From contig CAJTLT010000002.1 of NCBI GenBank assembly GCA_910577375.1, forward strand, positions 124,001 through 188,000: DNA of 64,000 nt, given 5' to 3'. Made by a program: the position numbers and the translations under genes. Within the stretch, counting starts at the first letter, position 1. Every line of letters begins with the position of its first letter. Origin of the DNA: an uncultured Christensenella sp. Its GTDB lineage: Bacteria > Bacillota > Clostridia > Christensenellales > Borkfalkiaceae. This document shows, piece after piece, positions 42,180-52,600 of this stretch. The notes beneath the pieces are model-generated. The model was not told where the DNA came from. It worked only from the letters and a program-made list of their open reading frames with translations, and made no database searches.

Positions 42180-45100
42180 TTATTTTTTAATAAGGGTTAA
42201 CGTAACATTTTCTCCGTTTACGTTCTGTTCTTTCGTAAAGCCGTTTTCGGGCGAGCCCTCTTCAACCTTTTCCGCAAGAACGTCGCCCGCGAAGTTTGCC
42301 GCCTTTAACACGGCAAGCGCTTTGCCCTGCGCCTTGAAGTATACTTCTATTCTGTCGGTCACTTCAAAGCCCGCTTCCTTTCTCATATTCTGGATTTTGG
42401 AAACAAGCTCGCGCTCTATGCCCTCGGCAATAAGCTCTTCCGTCAAGGCGGAATTGAGCGCAACCGTTATTCCTCTGTCTTCTGCCGCGACAAAGCCTTG
42501 TTCGCTCACGGGGAAAATCTGCAAATCGGCTTGCGTAAGTTCAACTTCCAAACCGCCGATTTTATAAACGCCGCCGTTTTTAACCGCGTTAACAACCTCT
42601 TTTGCGTTGCACTCCGTTAAAAACTTAGTAATTGCGCCGAGCTGTTTTCCGTATTTGGGTCCTAACGTTTTAAGCTGAGGCTTTAATTTATAGCTTAAAA
42701 ACTTTTCCGCGTCGGAAGCTTTTTTAAACTCTTTTACGTTCAGCTCTTCCAGAACTATCGACTTTTCCTCCGCGGAAAGCTCGATTTTCTTATCGGTTAC
42801 AACATACATTTCCGACAAAGGCTGGCGGTTTTTAAGGTTGCCCGCGTTTCTTGCGGCTCTGCCCAGAATTACTATCTGTAGAACTTCGTCCATGCCCTCT
42901 TCAAGATTTTTATCGATATACTTTTTGTCGCATACGGGGAAGGAGCAAAGATGAACGGATTCGGGTTGGTTTTTAAAGAATTGGGGAACAAGGTTCTGAT
43001 ACATCATTTCCGCTATAAACGGAGTATAAGGCGCGGTGAGTTTTGCAAGCGTTACCAAAACGGTATACAAAGTCGTATAAGCCGCCGCTTTGTCTTCCGT
43101 CATATCCGCGCCCCAATATCTGTCGCGGCAACGGCGGACGTACCAGTTTGAAAGCACGTCGGAAAAATCCTGCAATGCACGGGAGCTTTCGCATATTTCG
43201 TAATTTGCAAGCGACTTATCTATAAAATCAACAAGCGAATTGAGCTTTGACAAAATCCACTTATCCATTAAAGAAAGCCTGCACTTCTTCAAATCGTATT
43301 CCGAAGGGTCGTATTTGTCGATTTCGGCGTAAAGCGTGAAAAACGCGTACGTATTCCAAAGCGTGCCTATATATTTGCGCTGGGCTTCGGAAACGGTTTC
43401 TTCCGAAAAACGCGAGGGAAGCCACGGCGCGCTTGACGAATAGAAATACCAGCGCACAGCGTCCGCGCCCTGCTTATCAAGGACGCTCCACGGGTCAACC
43501 ACGTTGCCCTTGTGTTTGGACATCTTTATGCCGTTTTTATCGTTAACGTGCCCAAGCACTATGCAGTTTTTAAAGGGCGCTTTGCCGAATAAGATCGTGT
43601 TTATTACAAGCAAGGTGTAGAACCACCCGCGGGTCTGGTCCACCGCTTCGGAAATAAAGTCCGCGGGGAAAGTTTTTTCAAACACCTTTTTGTTTTCAAA
43701 AGGATAATGATACTGCGCAAAAGGCATAGAACCGCTGTCGAACCAGCAATCTATAACCTCGTGCGTGCGCGACATTTTGCCGCCGCACTTAGAGCATTTG
43801 CAAGTGAGGTTGTCAAGATAAGGGCGGTGAAGTTCTATATCCTTATCCGCTGGCAAACCGCATTTTTCTTTAAGCTCCGCTTTGCTGCCGATAACTTCTA
43901 TTTCTCCGCAATCGGGGCATATCCACACCGGTAAAGGCGTTCCCCAATATCTGTCGCGGGAAAGTCCCCAGTCTATAACGTTTTCAAGGAAGTTGCCCAT
44001 TCTGCCGTCTTTTATGTTGTCGGGCATCCAGTTTACAGAGCGGTTGGCTTTGATTATCTGTTCTTTTACTTTTGTAACTTCTATAAACCAGGAAGATTTC
44101 GCGTAATACAAAAGCGGGGTATCGCAACGCCAACAATGGGGATAATCGTGTTCGTAAGGCAAAACTTTGAAAAGCAAACCGTTGCTTTCAAGCCTTTCGA
44201 GTATCGTTTTATCGGCTTTTTTTGCAAACACGCCGTTTAAGCTTTCAAGCCTTTCGTCGAAACAGCCACGTTCGTTTACAAGCTGAACAACGGGCAAGCC
44301 GTATCTTTTACCCACTTTATAGTCGTCCTCGCCGAAAGCGGGAGCGATATGAACCACGCCCGTGCCGTCGCCCATAGTAACGTAGTTGTCGCATACAACA
44401 TAATGAGCTTTTAAAGGCGCCGCGGCGGGGGATATGCGCTTTATTTCCGCAACCGTTTCGCTGAACAGCGGCTCGTATTCCAAGCCCTCCCATTCCTTTC
44501 CGAGCTTTTTGGCAACCGTTTTATATTCTTCGAAATACTTTGAAACGAGCGCTTCGGCAAGAATATAGTTTGTTCCTTCTGCCGAAATTTCCACATAAGG
44601 CTCGTCTGGGTTCATACAAAGCGCAACGTTGGAAGGCAAAGTCCACGGAGTTGTTGTCCACGCAAGAATATAGCGGTTGTCAGCCCCTTTAACTTTAAAG
44701 CGGGCTATGGCGGAATTTTCTTTTACCGATTTATAGCCCTGCGCAACCTCGTGCGAGGAAAGAGCCGTTCCGCATCTGGGGCAGTAAGGCACTATTTTAT
44801 GCCCTTTGTACAACAGCCCTTTTTTGTGCATTTCTTTTAACGCCCACCATTCCGATTCGATATATTTATCGTCGTAGGTGACGTAAGGGTTGTCCATATC
44901 CGCCCAGTAACCCACGCGGTCAGACATCTTTTCCCATTCGCCCTTATATTTCCATACGGATTTCTTGCACTGCCCTATAAATGGTTCTATGCCGTAGCTT
45001 TCTATCTGCTGTTTGCCGTCAAGCCCCAAAAGCTTTTCAACTTCAAGCTCAACGGGCAGACCGTGGGTATCCCAGCCCGCTTTTCTTAAAACGTGCTTGC

Positions 45101-45326
45101 CCTTCATTGTTTGATAACGCGGGATTAAATCTTTGATACTGCGCGTTAAAACGTGCCCCACGTGGGGTTTTCCGTTTGCCGTGGGAGGTCCGTCGTAGAA
45201 TGAAAATTCTTCGCCGTCCGCGTTCTTTTCAACGGACTGTTCGAAAATTTTATTTTCTTTCCAGAATTCCGATATTTCTTTTTCTCTTTCCGTAAAATTT
45301 AAAGACGTGTCTACCTTATTATACAT
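42180..45326 (-). CDS. ileS: Isoleucyl-tRNA synthetase
   Basis: 1048 residues. The HIGH motif is HVGH in GKPHVGHVLTRSIKD and the KMSKS loop is KMSKHKGNV. The editing domain (WTTTPWTLPSNVAL) lies between. Zinc-type Cys pairs are visible (CPRCG near 180, CPDCGE near 470, CKCSKCGG near 500). Length and the KMSKH loop fit the type 2 IleRS group, which is usually mupirocin-tolerant; this is inferred. The start overlaps a transglutaminase lipoprotein gene by 8 nt. GAGGAAC precedes the ATG. Confidence 0.97.
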   Translation of the reverse strand: MYNKVDTSLNFTEREKEISEFWKENKIFEQSVEKNADGEEFSFYDGPPTANGKPHVGHVLTRSIKDLIPRYQTMKGKHVLRKAGWDTHGLPVELEVEKLLGLDGKQQIESYGIEPFIGQCKKSVWKYKGEWEKMSDRVGYWADMDNPYVTYDDKYIESEWWALKEMHKKGLLYKGHKIVPYCPRCGTALSSHEVAQGYKSVKENSAIARFKVKGADNRYILAWTTTPWTLPSNVALCMNPDEPYVEISAEGTNYILAEALVSKYFEEYKTVAKKLGKEWEGLEYEPLFSETVAEIKRISPAAAPLKAHYVVCDNYVTMGDGTGVVHIAPAFGEDDYKVGKRYGLPVVQLVNERGCFDERLESLNGVFAKKADKTILERLESNGLLFKVLPYEHDYPHCWRCDTPLLYYAKSSWFIEVTKVKEQIIKANRSVNWMPDNIKDGRMGNFLENVIDWGLSRDRYWGTPLPVWICPDCGEIEVIGSKAELKEKCGLPADKDIELHRPYLDNLTCKCSKCGGKMSRTHEVIDCWFDSGSMPFAQYHYPFENKKVFEKTFPADFISEAVDQTRGWFYTLLVINTILFGKAPFKNCIVLGHVNDKNGIKMSKHKGNVVDPWSVLDKQGADAVRWYFYSSSAPWLPSRFSEETVSEAQRKYIGTLWNTYAFFTLYAEIDKYDPSEYDLKKCRLSLMDKWILSKLNSLVDFIDKSLANYEICESSRALQDFSDVLSNWYVRRCRDRYWGADMTEDKAAAYTTLYTVLVTLAKLTAPYTPFIAEMMYQNLVPQFFKNQPESVHLCSFPVCDKKYIDKNLEEGMDEVLQIVILGRAARNAGNLKNRQPLSEMYVVTDKKIELSAEEKSIVLEELNVKEFKKASDAEKFLSYKLKPQLKTLGPKYGKQLGAITKFLTECNAKEVVNAVKNGGVYKIGGLEVELTQADLQIFPVSEQGFVAAEDRGITVALNSALTEELIAEGIERELVSKIQNMRKEAGFEVTDRIEVYFKAQGKALAVLKAANFAGDVLAEKVEEGSPENGFTKEQNVNGENVTLTLIKK

Positions 45327-46731
45327 AGCTGTTCCTCGTCTGATTTATCTGCAATCTCGTTTCGCTTAATGCGGGCAGTTTATAGAGGTAATTTATCCCA
45401 CTTCCCGCGGTTGTGTCGGCGATATGCGAAGTTTCGATATCCTTTCCGCACGCGCCCATATAATTGTAATTATTTAACGAATCGTCCCACGTTACGTCAA
45501 CCATATACCAGCGTCCGCTTATTTCTATATAGTTCCATGCGTGCCCTTCCGAACCTGCCTCGGTATAACCCATACCCGAAACGGTTATACAGTTAATAGA
45601 ATTAAGCGCGCAAAGATACTGATAGGTTTTCGCATAAGTTTCGCAAACTCCTTTACCGTTTTGCGCCGCGCCGACGATGTTATGCGCCCAAGCTTCCGTT
45701 GAGGGCAAGCCGCTTTCCGTTAATGCGTATTGCATTTTGGCTGCGATATAATCGTGTATGGCGACCGCTTTTTTTGTTTCCGAAGAAGTTTCCGCAACGA
45801 GCAGAGAACACTCTTCCGCCATTTGCAGGATTTCATTATCGCAAATCCGTCTTGTTTTGTAAGCCGAATAAATTCCGTCAATACAAAGCGGCAAGCGCGA
45901 AGGCTTATTGTTTAACGTATATAAAAAACAGGAGTTGTCAAGCCAGTAATATGCGGGGTTTTCAAGATAGAAAACTTTCCACACGGCGTATATATCGTCT
46001 GCGGAAAGGCTGTAATCCGAAAGACTTATATCCGCTATGGAATAAAAGGTTACCGTTCCCGAGCTACTGTTAACCGTATCAGAAACCACGTTATCCGTGC
46101 TTTTGGAAAATATCTGGCACGCGCTGTACATATCGAAGTAAAGGCTTTGCTTTTCTTCCGCGTTTTCCGTGTAATAAAAATCGTAATAGCCGTAAAGCGC
46201 GTTGCCGCCTGCGGCGTCGATTTTATAATAAGAGTTGCATTCCCCGCATTCGTTTTTGTTCTGCGTTACTACGCCCGCGCGTTTTCTGTGAACGTGCAAC
46301 AGCTTTTCCGCTCCGCAGACTTCGCAGATTTCTTTCTGCTCACCGTCTATCGTTTGCAGCCGATAATCATGTTCGAGCGCGGGAATATATTGCTGTGTTT
46401 GAGTAATTTTATCGCAGACTTCACACTTTTTGCCGTCGGAAAGTCCGCCCGAAGAACAGCTTGCCGCTCTTCCTTTTATAACTGTTTCTTTATGCCCCGT
46501 TGCGGGAACTTTATTGCTTTTATAACTGTCTCCGCACGAACATTCGAAAAGGTTATAACCAGATTCCGTGCACGTCGGTTCCACAACCGTTTTAACGTAT
46601 TCGTGCGAGTGGTCTTTTCCGCCGAAAAACTTATCGAATAAGCCGCCCAAATCCGTGCACGCCGTAAGCCACGAACAAGAAACCGCGGCCAACGTAATTA
46701 TCGAAACGAAACATAAAGCGCGCTTTTTCAC
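45319..46731 (-). CDS. Transglutaminase-domain lipoprotein
   Basis: 470 residues. Lipobox LTAC at about residue 25. Two Cys-pair modules follow (EPTCTESGYNLFECSCGDSY, ASCSSGGLSDGKKCEVC). The transglutaminase-like core has Cys in GKGVCETYAKTY, His in SEGHAWNYIEI and Asp in YMVDVTWDDS. The start is GTG at 46731 with GGAGG 7 nt upstream. It overlaps ileS by 8 nt, an odd partnership of a surface protein with a tRNA synthetase. It is related in domain make-up to the protein at 8952-12080. Confidence 0.87.
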   Translation of the reverse strand: MKKRALCFVSIITLAAVSCSWLTACTDLGGLFDKFFGGKDHSHEYVKTVVEPTCTESGYNLFECSCGDSYKSNKVPATGHKETVIKGRAASCSSGGLSDGKKCEVCDKITQTQQYIPALEHDYRLQTIDGEQKEICEVCGAEKLLHVHRKRAGVVTQNKNECGECNSYYKIDAAGGNALYGYYDFYYTENAEEKQSLYFDMYSACQIFSKSTDNVVSDTVNSSSGTVTFYSIADISLSDYSLSADDIYAVWKVFYLENPAYYWLDNSCFLYTLNNKPSRLPLCIDGIYSAYKTRRICDNEILQMAEECSLLVAETSSETKKAVAIHDYIAAKMQYALTESGLPSTEAWAHNIVGAAQNGKGVCETYAKTYQYLCALNSINCITVSGMGYTEAGSEGHAWNYIEISGRWYMVDVTWDDSLNNYNYMGACGKDIETSHIADTTAGSGINYLYKLPALSETRLQINQTRNSYV

Positions 46732-46766
46732 GAAAAAACCTCCCCGTATCGGTTTTAAACCACTAT

Positions 46767-46794
46767 ATTATAGCATAGCAATGCAAAAAATCAA
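46767..46794 (-). promoter_or_regulatory. Proximal promoter of the lipoprotein-ileS operon
   Basis: TTGATT (46794-46789), 16-bp spacer, TATAAT (46772-46767) on the minus strand. The leader is about 28 nt. Confidence 0.6.
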
Positions 46795-46891
46795 AGATTT
46801 TTTACGCCGCCGTTACACCGCAGTTTTTCTAATTAACGTTAAAGTTTGAATACGGCGCTCAAACCGCCTGAAAGCAAGTTTTTCCGCTTAT

Positions 46892-46920
46892 ATTATAACA
46901 CCGCAAGCTTACATTTGCAA
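46892..46920 (-). promoter_or_regulatory. Distal promoter of the lipoprotein-ileS operon
   Basis: TTGCAA (46920-46915), 17-bp spacer, TATAAT (46897-46892) on the minus strand. It would give a leader of about 155 nt. I found no T-box sequence in it. Confidence 0.6.
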
Positions 46921-46944
46921 CAAAGATTGATTTATAATGCACAA

Positions 46945-46982
46945 AAAAGCCCGCTCCGACGGTATTTTATCGGGAGCGGGAC
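46945..46982 (-). terminator. Terminator of the small membrane protein gene
   Basis: CCCGCTCC/GGAGCGGG arms around a 15-nt loop, followed on the minus strand by GCTTTTTTG. Confidence 0.75.
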
Positions 46983-47000
46983 GTTTTATGTTAAGCCTTA

Positions 47001-47261
47001 TTATTCTTTATCTTCTGATGTATTTGTTTCCGTGTTCTGCGATTTGTTTTTTTGTTTATATTCGCAAACGAGCTCGAGCAAAAACGTAAGCAGAAGGCAG
47101 AACGAAACGCTTGCCAGCATACCGAAGAACATAATCATACAGCCGTAAACGGGTATGTACTGTATTGCATAGCAAAGCCCGAATACAAACGATAAAAACG
47201 CCGCGACGCCGTTAATTGCATAAATTAAAATTATGTAAATCTTTTTCTCTTTTTCCGACAT
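47001..47261 (-). CDS. Small two-helix membrane protein
   Basis: 86 residues. Two membrane helices (YIILIYAINGVAAFLSFVFGL and MIMFFGMLASVSFCLLLTFLL) are followed by a hydrophilic, Asn/Glu/Lys-rich tail. GGAGG sits before the ATG. No family recognised. It has its own terminator. Confidence 0.75.
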   Translation of the reverse strand: MSEKEKKIYIILIYAINGVAAFLSFVFGLCYAIQYIPVYGCMIMFFGMLASVSFCLLLTFLLELVCEYKQKNKSQNTETNTSEDKE

Positions 47262-47351
47262 ATTGTAACCTCCGAAACCGATATGGTAATTAAATTATAC
47301 GGCTTTTATAACGTTTAGTCAAGAATTAACGGAAAATTATGCCCCAAACGG

Positions 47352-48389
47352 TTATTTTAAAGGAATTTGTGCTTTTGCGTTTATATCGAGCGGTGCGAAG
47401 TTGCCCGCGAGATACTGTATCAATCCTTCCGCGGCAATCATTGCGGCGTTATCCGTGCAAAAGCCCTTTTCCGGCAGAACGAGTTTTACTCCCGCCTTTT
47501 TGCATTCTTTTGCAAGGGCTTCACGCAGATAACCGTTTGCGATTACCCCGCCGCCCGCGGTAACGGTTTTTACCCCTCTTTTTTGTGCGCATTCGACTGT
47601 TTTTGCAACAAGCGGGTCTATTGCAGAGTGTTGAAAAGCACAGGCTATATCCTCTTTTTTAACGCTTTCCCCCTTTTGTTCTGCGTTGTGGCAATAATTG
47701 ATTACCGCGGTTTTAAGTCCGCTATAAGAGAATTGCAGGTTCTGCGTATTCTTTACAAGGCATTTGGGGAGAGGAACCGAATTCCGTCCTTGTTTTGCAA
47801 GCCTTTCAACGTTAACCCCGCCGGGGTATTCAAGCCCCAGAATGCGCGCGACTTTATCGAACGCTTCGCCCGCCGCGTCGTCACAAGTTCCGCCGAGAAC
47901 GCTGAAACGGGTATAAGTTTCCGTATGCAGAATTGCCGTGTGCCCGCCGCTTGCAAGCAAGGTTATAAAGGGCGGTTTCAAGTCGCCGTCAACAAGGTAA
48001 GCCGCAGCCATATGTCCGCGGATATGGTTTACCGCTATGAGCGGAACGTTGAGGGTATACGCAAGGGATTTTGCAAAAGAAAGCCCGACAAGGAGCGCGC
48101 CCAAAAGCCCCGCGCCGTAGGTTACGGCAACCGCGTCGATATCCTGCAAAGTTATTCCCGCGGCGTTTATCGCTTGTTTTACAACCTCGTCAACGGCTTC
48201 CGTATGAGCGCGGGAGGCGATTTCGGGAACTACTCCGCCGAATTTTGCCTGTTCGGTTGCGGAAGAGATTATTTTGCTTGATAAAAGCTTTCTGCCGCGA
48301 ATAACAGCCGCCGCGGTTTCGTCGCAGCTCGATTCCAGCCCCAGAATCACGGGGTTTTGTTTTATTTTAAACGAGTTTATATCGTACAT
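47352..48389 (-). CDS. tsaD: tRNA N6-adenosine threonylcarbamoyltransferase TsaD
   Basis: 345 residues. It makes t6A37 in ANN-decoding tRNAs together with TsaB, TsaE and TsaC. The start of the fold is GLESSCDETAAAVI. The metal pair is in NHIRGHMAAAYL, and ASGGHTAIL is the nucleotide loop. The usual GPGLVGSLLVG reads GAGLLGALLVG. The ATG at 48389 with AAGGG upstream is preferred to 48407. Confidence 0.96.
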   Translation of the reverse strand: MYDINSFKIKQNPVILGLESSCDETAAAVIRGRKLLSSKIISSATEQAKFGGVVPEIASRAHTEAVDEVVKQAINAAGITLQDIDAVAVTYGAGLLGALLVGLSFAKSLAYTLNVPLIAVNHIRGHMAAAYLVDGDLKPPFITLLASGGHTAILHTETYTRFSVLGGTCDDAAGEAFDKVARILGLEYPGGVNVERLAKQGRNSVPLPKCLVKNTQNLQFSYSGLKTAVINYCHNAEQKGESVKKEDIACAFQHSAIDPLVAKTVECAQKRGVKTVTAGGGVIANGYLREALAKECKKAGVKLVLPEKGFCTDNAAMIAAEGLIQYLAGNFAPLDINAKAQIPLK

Positions 48390-48488
48390 ATATACCCTTA
48401 AAAACATAACGCCACCCCGAACGCCGCCGGAATATCCACGTTTAAAAGAGGTTTTCCGGCAAGAACGGAATGGCAGTCGGTTTTATAA

Positions 48489-49589
48489 TTACACTGTTTT
48501 TTTGAGATAATCGATTATGAACCCCTGAATATCGCCGTCCATAACCGCCTGAACGTTTGTGTTTTCGTAAGCGGTGCGGTGGTCTTTTACAAGGGTGTAA
48601 GGGCAGAAAACGTAAGAGCGGATTTGGCTGCCCCATTCGATTTTTTTGATTTCGCCTTTAAGCTCCGCGTCCGCCGCCTCGCGCTCGGCAATCTGCCTTT
48701 CGACAAGCTTTGCGCGGAGATATTCAAAAGCCATAGCCTTATTCTGGAGCTGGCTTCTTTCGTTCTGGCACGTTACCACTATGCCCGTGGGGAAGTGGGT
48801 TATACGGATTGCCGTTTCGGTTTTGTTTACCTTTTGCCCGCCCGCGCCCGACGCACGGTACACGTCGATACGGATATCTTCGTCTTTGATTTCAACGGAG
48901 TTATCGTCGTCCACTTCTGGCATAACTTCGAGCGAAGCAAACGAGGTATGGCGGCGTTTATTGCTGTCGAAAGGAGAAATGCGCACAAGCCTGTGAACGC
49001 CCTTTTCCGCCTTTAAAAAGCCGTATGCGTTTTCTCCGTCCACCTTGAAAGATACGGATTTAAGCCCCGCCTCGTCGCCGTCTTCGAAATCAAGCTCGGT
49101 CACCTTTAAGCCCTGCTTTTCACAGTAGCGGCAATACATACGATAGAGCATTTGCGTCCAGTCGCAGGCTTCGGTTCCGCCCGCACCCGAATGGAGGTTT
49201 AAAATCGCGTTGTTTGCGTCATACTTGCCGCGCAACAGCGCGCGTATGCGCATATTTTCGATATCCTCTTCCGCGGCGGCAATCATGCTTTCAAGCTCGG
49301 GGATAAGGCTTTCGTCGTCGGCTTCTTCGATTAAATCGATAAACGCGTAAGCGTCCGCAAGCGCGCCCTCGCCTTTTTGGTAAGAGGCTATTTTGCCTTC
49401 TACCGCGGAGATTTCGCGCCCGATTTTTTTGGACTTTTCCAAATCCTGCCAGACTTCGGGCTTTTCCTGTTCTTCTTTGAGTTCGGAAAGTCTGCCGCCG
49501 AGATTGTCTATATCGAGGGCGTATTTCGCCTCCGCGAGAGTATCGGCAAGGCTTTTAAGTTTTAAACGGTAGTCGTCAGCTTTAAACAT
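48489..49589 (-). CDS. prfB: Peptide chain release factor 2, without the programmed frameshift
   Basis: 366 residues. The tripeptide SPF in VRISPFDSNKRRHTSF recognises UGA/UAA stops, and GAGGQKVNKTETAIR holds the catalytic GGQ. The whole protein is read in one frame. Most bacteria have an in-frame UGA near codon 26 of prfB. Here that region (LAEAKYALDIDNLGGRL) contains none. secA lies directly upstream, the conserved order. Confidence 0.96.
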   Translation of the reverse strand: MFKADDYRLKLKSLADTLAEAKYALDIDNLGGRLSELKEEQEKPEVWQDLEKSKKIGREISAVEGKIASYQKGEGALADAYAFIDLIEEADDESLIPELESMIAAAEEDIENMRIRALLRGKYDANNAILNLHSGAGGTEACDWTQMLYRMYCRYCEKQGLKVTELDFEDGDEAGLKSVSFKVDGENAYGFLKAEKGVHRLVRISPFDSNKRRHTSFASLEVMPEVDDDNSVEIKDEDIRIDVYRASGAGGQKVNKTETAIRITHFPTGIVVTCQNERSQLQNKAMAFEYLRAKLVERQIAEREAADAELKGEIKKIEWGSQIRSYVFCPYTLVKDHRTAYENTNVQAVMDGDIQGFIIDYLKKTV

Positions 49590-49648
49590 AAAAATTTCAG
49601 TGGTTCGGGGGATTTTTAAGCGCGGCAGATTATTCGTTGTTTTTAATC

Positions 49649-52600
49649 TTAAACTTTTCCGCAGCAGTTTTTATACTTTTTACCGCTTCCGCAGGGGCAG
49701 GGGTCGTTTCTGCCGACCTTTGCGGATTTGGGCGTAGTTTTGGGAATTTGCTTTCCGCCGATATTTGCCGCCAAATCTTTGGGGGCTTCGGGTTCGCCGC
49801 CTATCACGGGCCCGCTTTCCGTTTTAGCTGCGGAGGAAATCTTTCCGTTGGAAGGGGTTAAAACAGTTTCGTGCATTTCTTCTGCGGGCTGTTCGGAGGT
49901 TTGCTCTGCGAGATTTGCGTTTTGCGCCGCCGCTTTTGCAGCCTCTTCCTGTTCTTTGATTTTCTGTTGCATAATCTCGCGCGCTCTTGCGGCGATTGCG
50001 GGATTTACGGGCGAGGGAGCGCCGTTCTGCACGCGCACTATGCGCCCTTTGAGAAGTCGGGAAATGGTCGTCGTCTGGATACGGTTAATCATTTCGTCGA
50101 ACATTTCGTAACCCTCTTGTTTGTAAGCGATTACGGGGTCTTGCTGTGCGTATCCGCGCAAGCCTATACCTTTGCGGAGCTGGTCCATTGCGTCGATATG
50201 GTCAATCCAGTTTTTATCTACGCTGCGGAGAAGCTCGTTTCTTTCAACCTGATGATAATCAACCTGACCGTCGGTCATTTCGGCGATGTTCAAAATCTTT
50301 TGTTCGTATGCTTTGATTACTTCTTTGGAAATCTTTTTAATCGCATAGTCGTAATCCCATTTTTCAAGCATTTCGCGCGTTACCACGAACGTGCATTCGT
50401 CGGGATATACTTTTTGCCGTAACGCCTCGTTCAAAGCGTTTTCGTCCCACTTTTCGGGCATTGCGTCGGTATTGACAGCCTCTGCAACAATCTTTTCGAT
50501 ATAGTCGGGGATATATTTGAGCATCTGTTCGTGAACGTCTGCGCCGCGGAGAACGTTGAGCCTTTCTCCGTACATTGTTTTACGCTGTTCGTTCATAACC
50601 TCGTCATATTGCAGGGTGTGCTTTCTTATGCCGAAGTTTCTGCCTTCTATCGCCTTTTGCGCGTTTTCTATACTGCGCGTAAGCATTTTGGATTGCAAAC
50701 ACTGGTCTTCGTCGATTTTGAAAACGGAATAGAGCTGTTTCATTCTTTCGCCGCCGAACCTCTTTGCAAGGTCGTCTTCAAGCGAAATAAAGAATACGGA
50801 TGCGCCGGGGTCGCCCTGACGTCCGCTTCGTCCGCGGAGCTGGTTATCTATACGGCGGGATTCGTGCCTTTCCGTACCAAGTATGCAAAGTCCGCCGGCG
50901 GCGATAACTTCCTGCTTTTCAGCGTCGGTTTCCTTTTTATAACCGGAATACAGCTCTGCGTATCTGTCGCGCGCAGTCTGCTCTTCGGGGGTGAATTCCC
51001 TGTCCGCATAGGAGATTGCAACTTCAACCATTTCGTGGTCGTAGCCCTCTTCGCGCATGCGTTTTTTTGCAAGATATTCGGGGTTGCCGCCGAGAAGGAT
51101 ATCCGTTCCGCGCCCCGCCATGTTGGTTGCGATTGTAACGGCGTTAAGTCTGCCCGCCTGAGCTACGATTTCCGCTTCGCGTTCGTGGTTCTTTGCGTTG
51201 AGTATATTGTGTTTTACGCCGTTTCTTCTTAAAAGCCTTGAAATTTCTTCCGACTTTTCTACGGTTATCGTACCGATAAGAATAGGCTGACCCTTTGCGT
51301 GCCTTTCAACTACTTCGTTTACGATAGCGCGTTTTTTGCCCTCTACCGTGGAGTAAATCATATCGGCGAAGTCCGTTCTCTGAACGGGTCTGTTGGTAGG
51401 AATGGGAACTACGTCCAAAGAGTAAATCGTTCTGAATTCGTCCTCTTCGGTCATAGCCGTACCAGTCATGCCCGCAAGCTTTTTGTATAGGCGGAAATAA
51501 TTCTGGAAAGTTACGGTTGCGTGGGTTTTGTTTTCTTCCTTTACCTTAACCTTTTCCTTTGCCTCGATAGCCTGATGCAAGCCGTCGGAATATCTTCTGC
51601 CGTTTAAAACGCGCCCCGTGAATTCGTCTACGATAAGAATTTCGCCGTCGGGGGATACGATGTATTCTTCGCCGTTATGGAAAAGCTCGTGCGCCTTTAA
51701 TGCCTGCTGGATATGATGGTTCAAATCCGCGTTTTCTATATCGCCGAGGTTTTTTATGTTGAAAAATCTTTCCGCCTTTTCCGCGCCCTTTTCGGTTATG
51801 GTTACGGTTTTATCCTTGCGGTCGATTATATAATCCCAGTTTTCCATTTCTTCAAGGACTTTCGCAAGCCTTTCCTGAGCGGCTTTGTCCTCTTCGGAAA
51901 GCTCTTTTTTCTTCTTTGACGGGATATGTTTTTCGGCGTCTTTTTTATCGTCGTCGAAACCGCCGTTCAGCGTGCGGACGAATTTATCCACCTGCTCGTA
52001 CAGAGCGGAGCTTTCCCCGCCTCTTCCCGAGATAATGAGGGGCGTTCTCGCCTCGTCGATTAAGATACTGTCCACCTCGTCGATAATGCAGTAGTTAAGC
52101 TCGCGCTGAACCATTGCGGGAATCGAGGTTTTGAGGTTATCGCGGAGATAATCGAAACCGAGTTCGTTGTTTGTTGCGTAGATTATATCGCACTTGTAGG
52201 ACTTTTGTTTTTCCGCGTCGTCCATTCCGGGGACTACCACGCCGACGGTAAGACCCATAAATTTATGGACCTTGCCCATCCATTCCGCGTCGCGCTTTGC
52301 AAGGTAATCGTTGACGGTGACTATATGCACGCCTTTGCCCGTGAGAGCGTTAAGGTACGCGGGCAGAGTTGAAACGAGGGTTTTGCCTTCGCCCGTTTTC
52401 ATTTCCGCGATACGCCCCTGGTGCAGACATATGCCGCCGACAATCTGAACGTGGAAATGCTTCATTCCGAGAACGCGCCAGCTTGCCTCTCTGAACGCGG
52501 CGAACGCGTCGAACAGAATATCGTCGAGCGTTTCGCCCGCGGCGAGCCTGTCCTTTAAAACCTGCGTTTGGCTTTTTAACTGCTTGTCGTCCATCGCGGC

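Noticed and set aside
40000..45000. Replication origin at the skew change
   Set aside because: No dnaA, no DnaA-box cluster noticed, and all genes to the right would then be on the lagging strand, which is unlikely for ileS and secA.
46732..46945. T-box leader for ileS
   Set aside because: No T-box consensus (the tRNA acceptor-binding bulge sequence) and no matching antiterminator were found.
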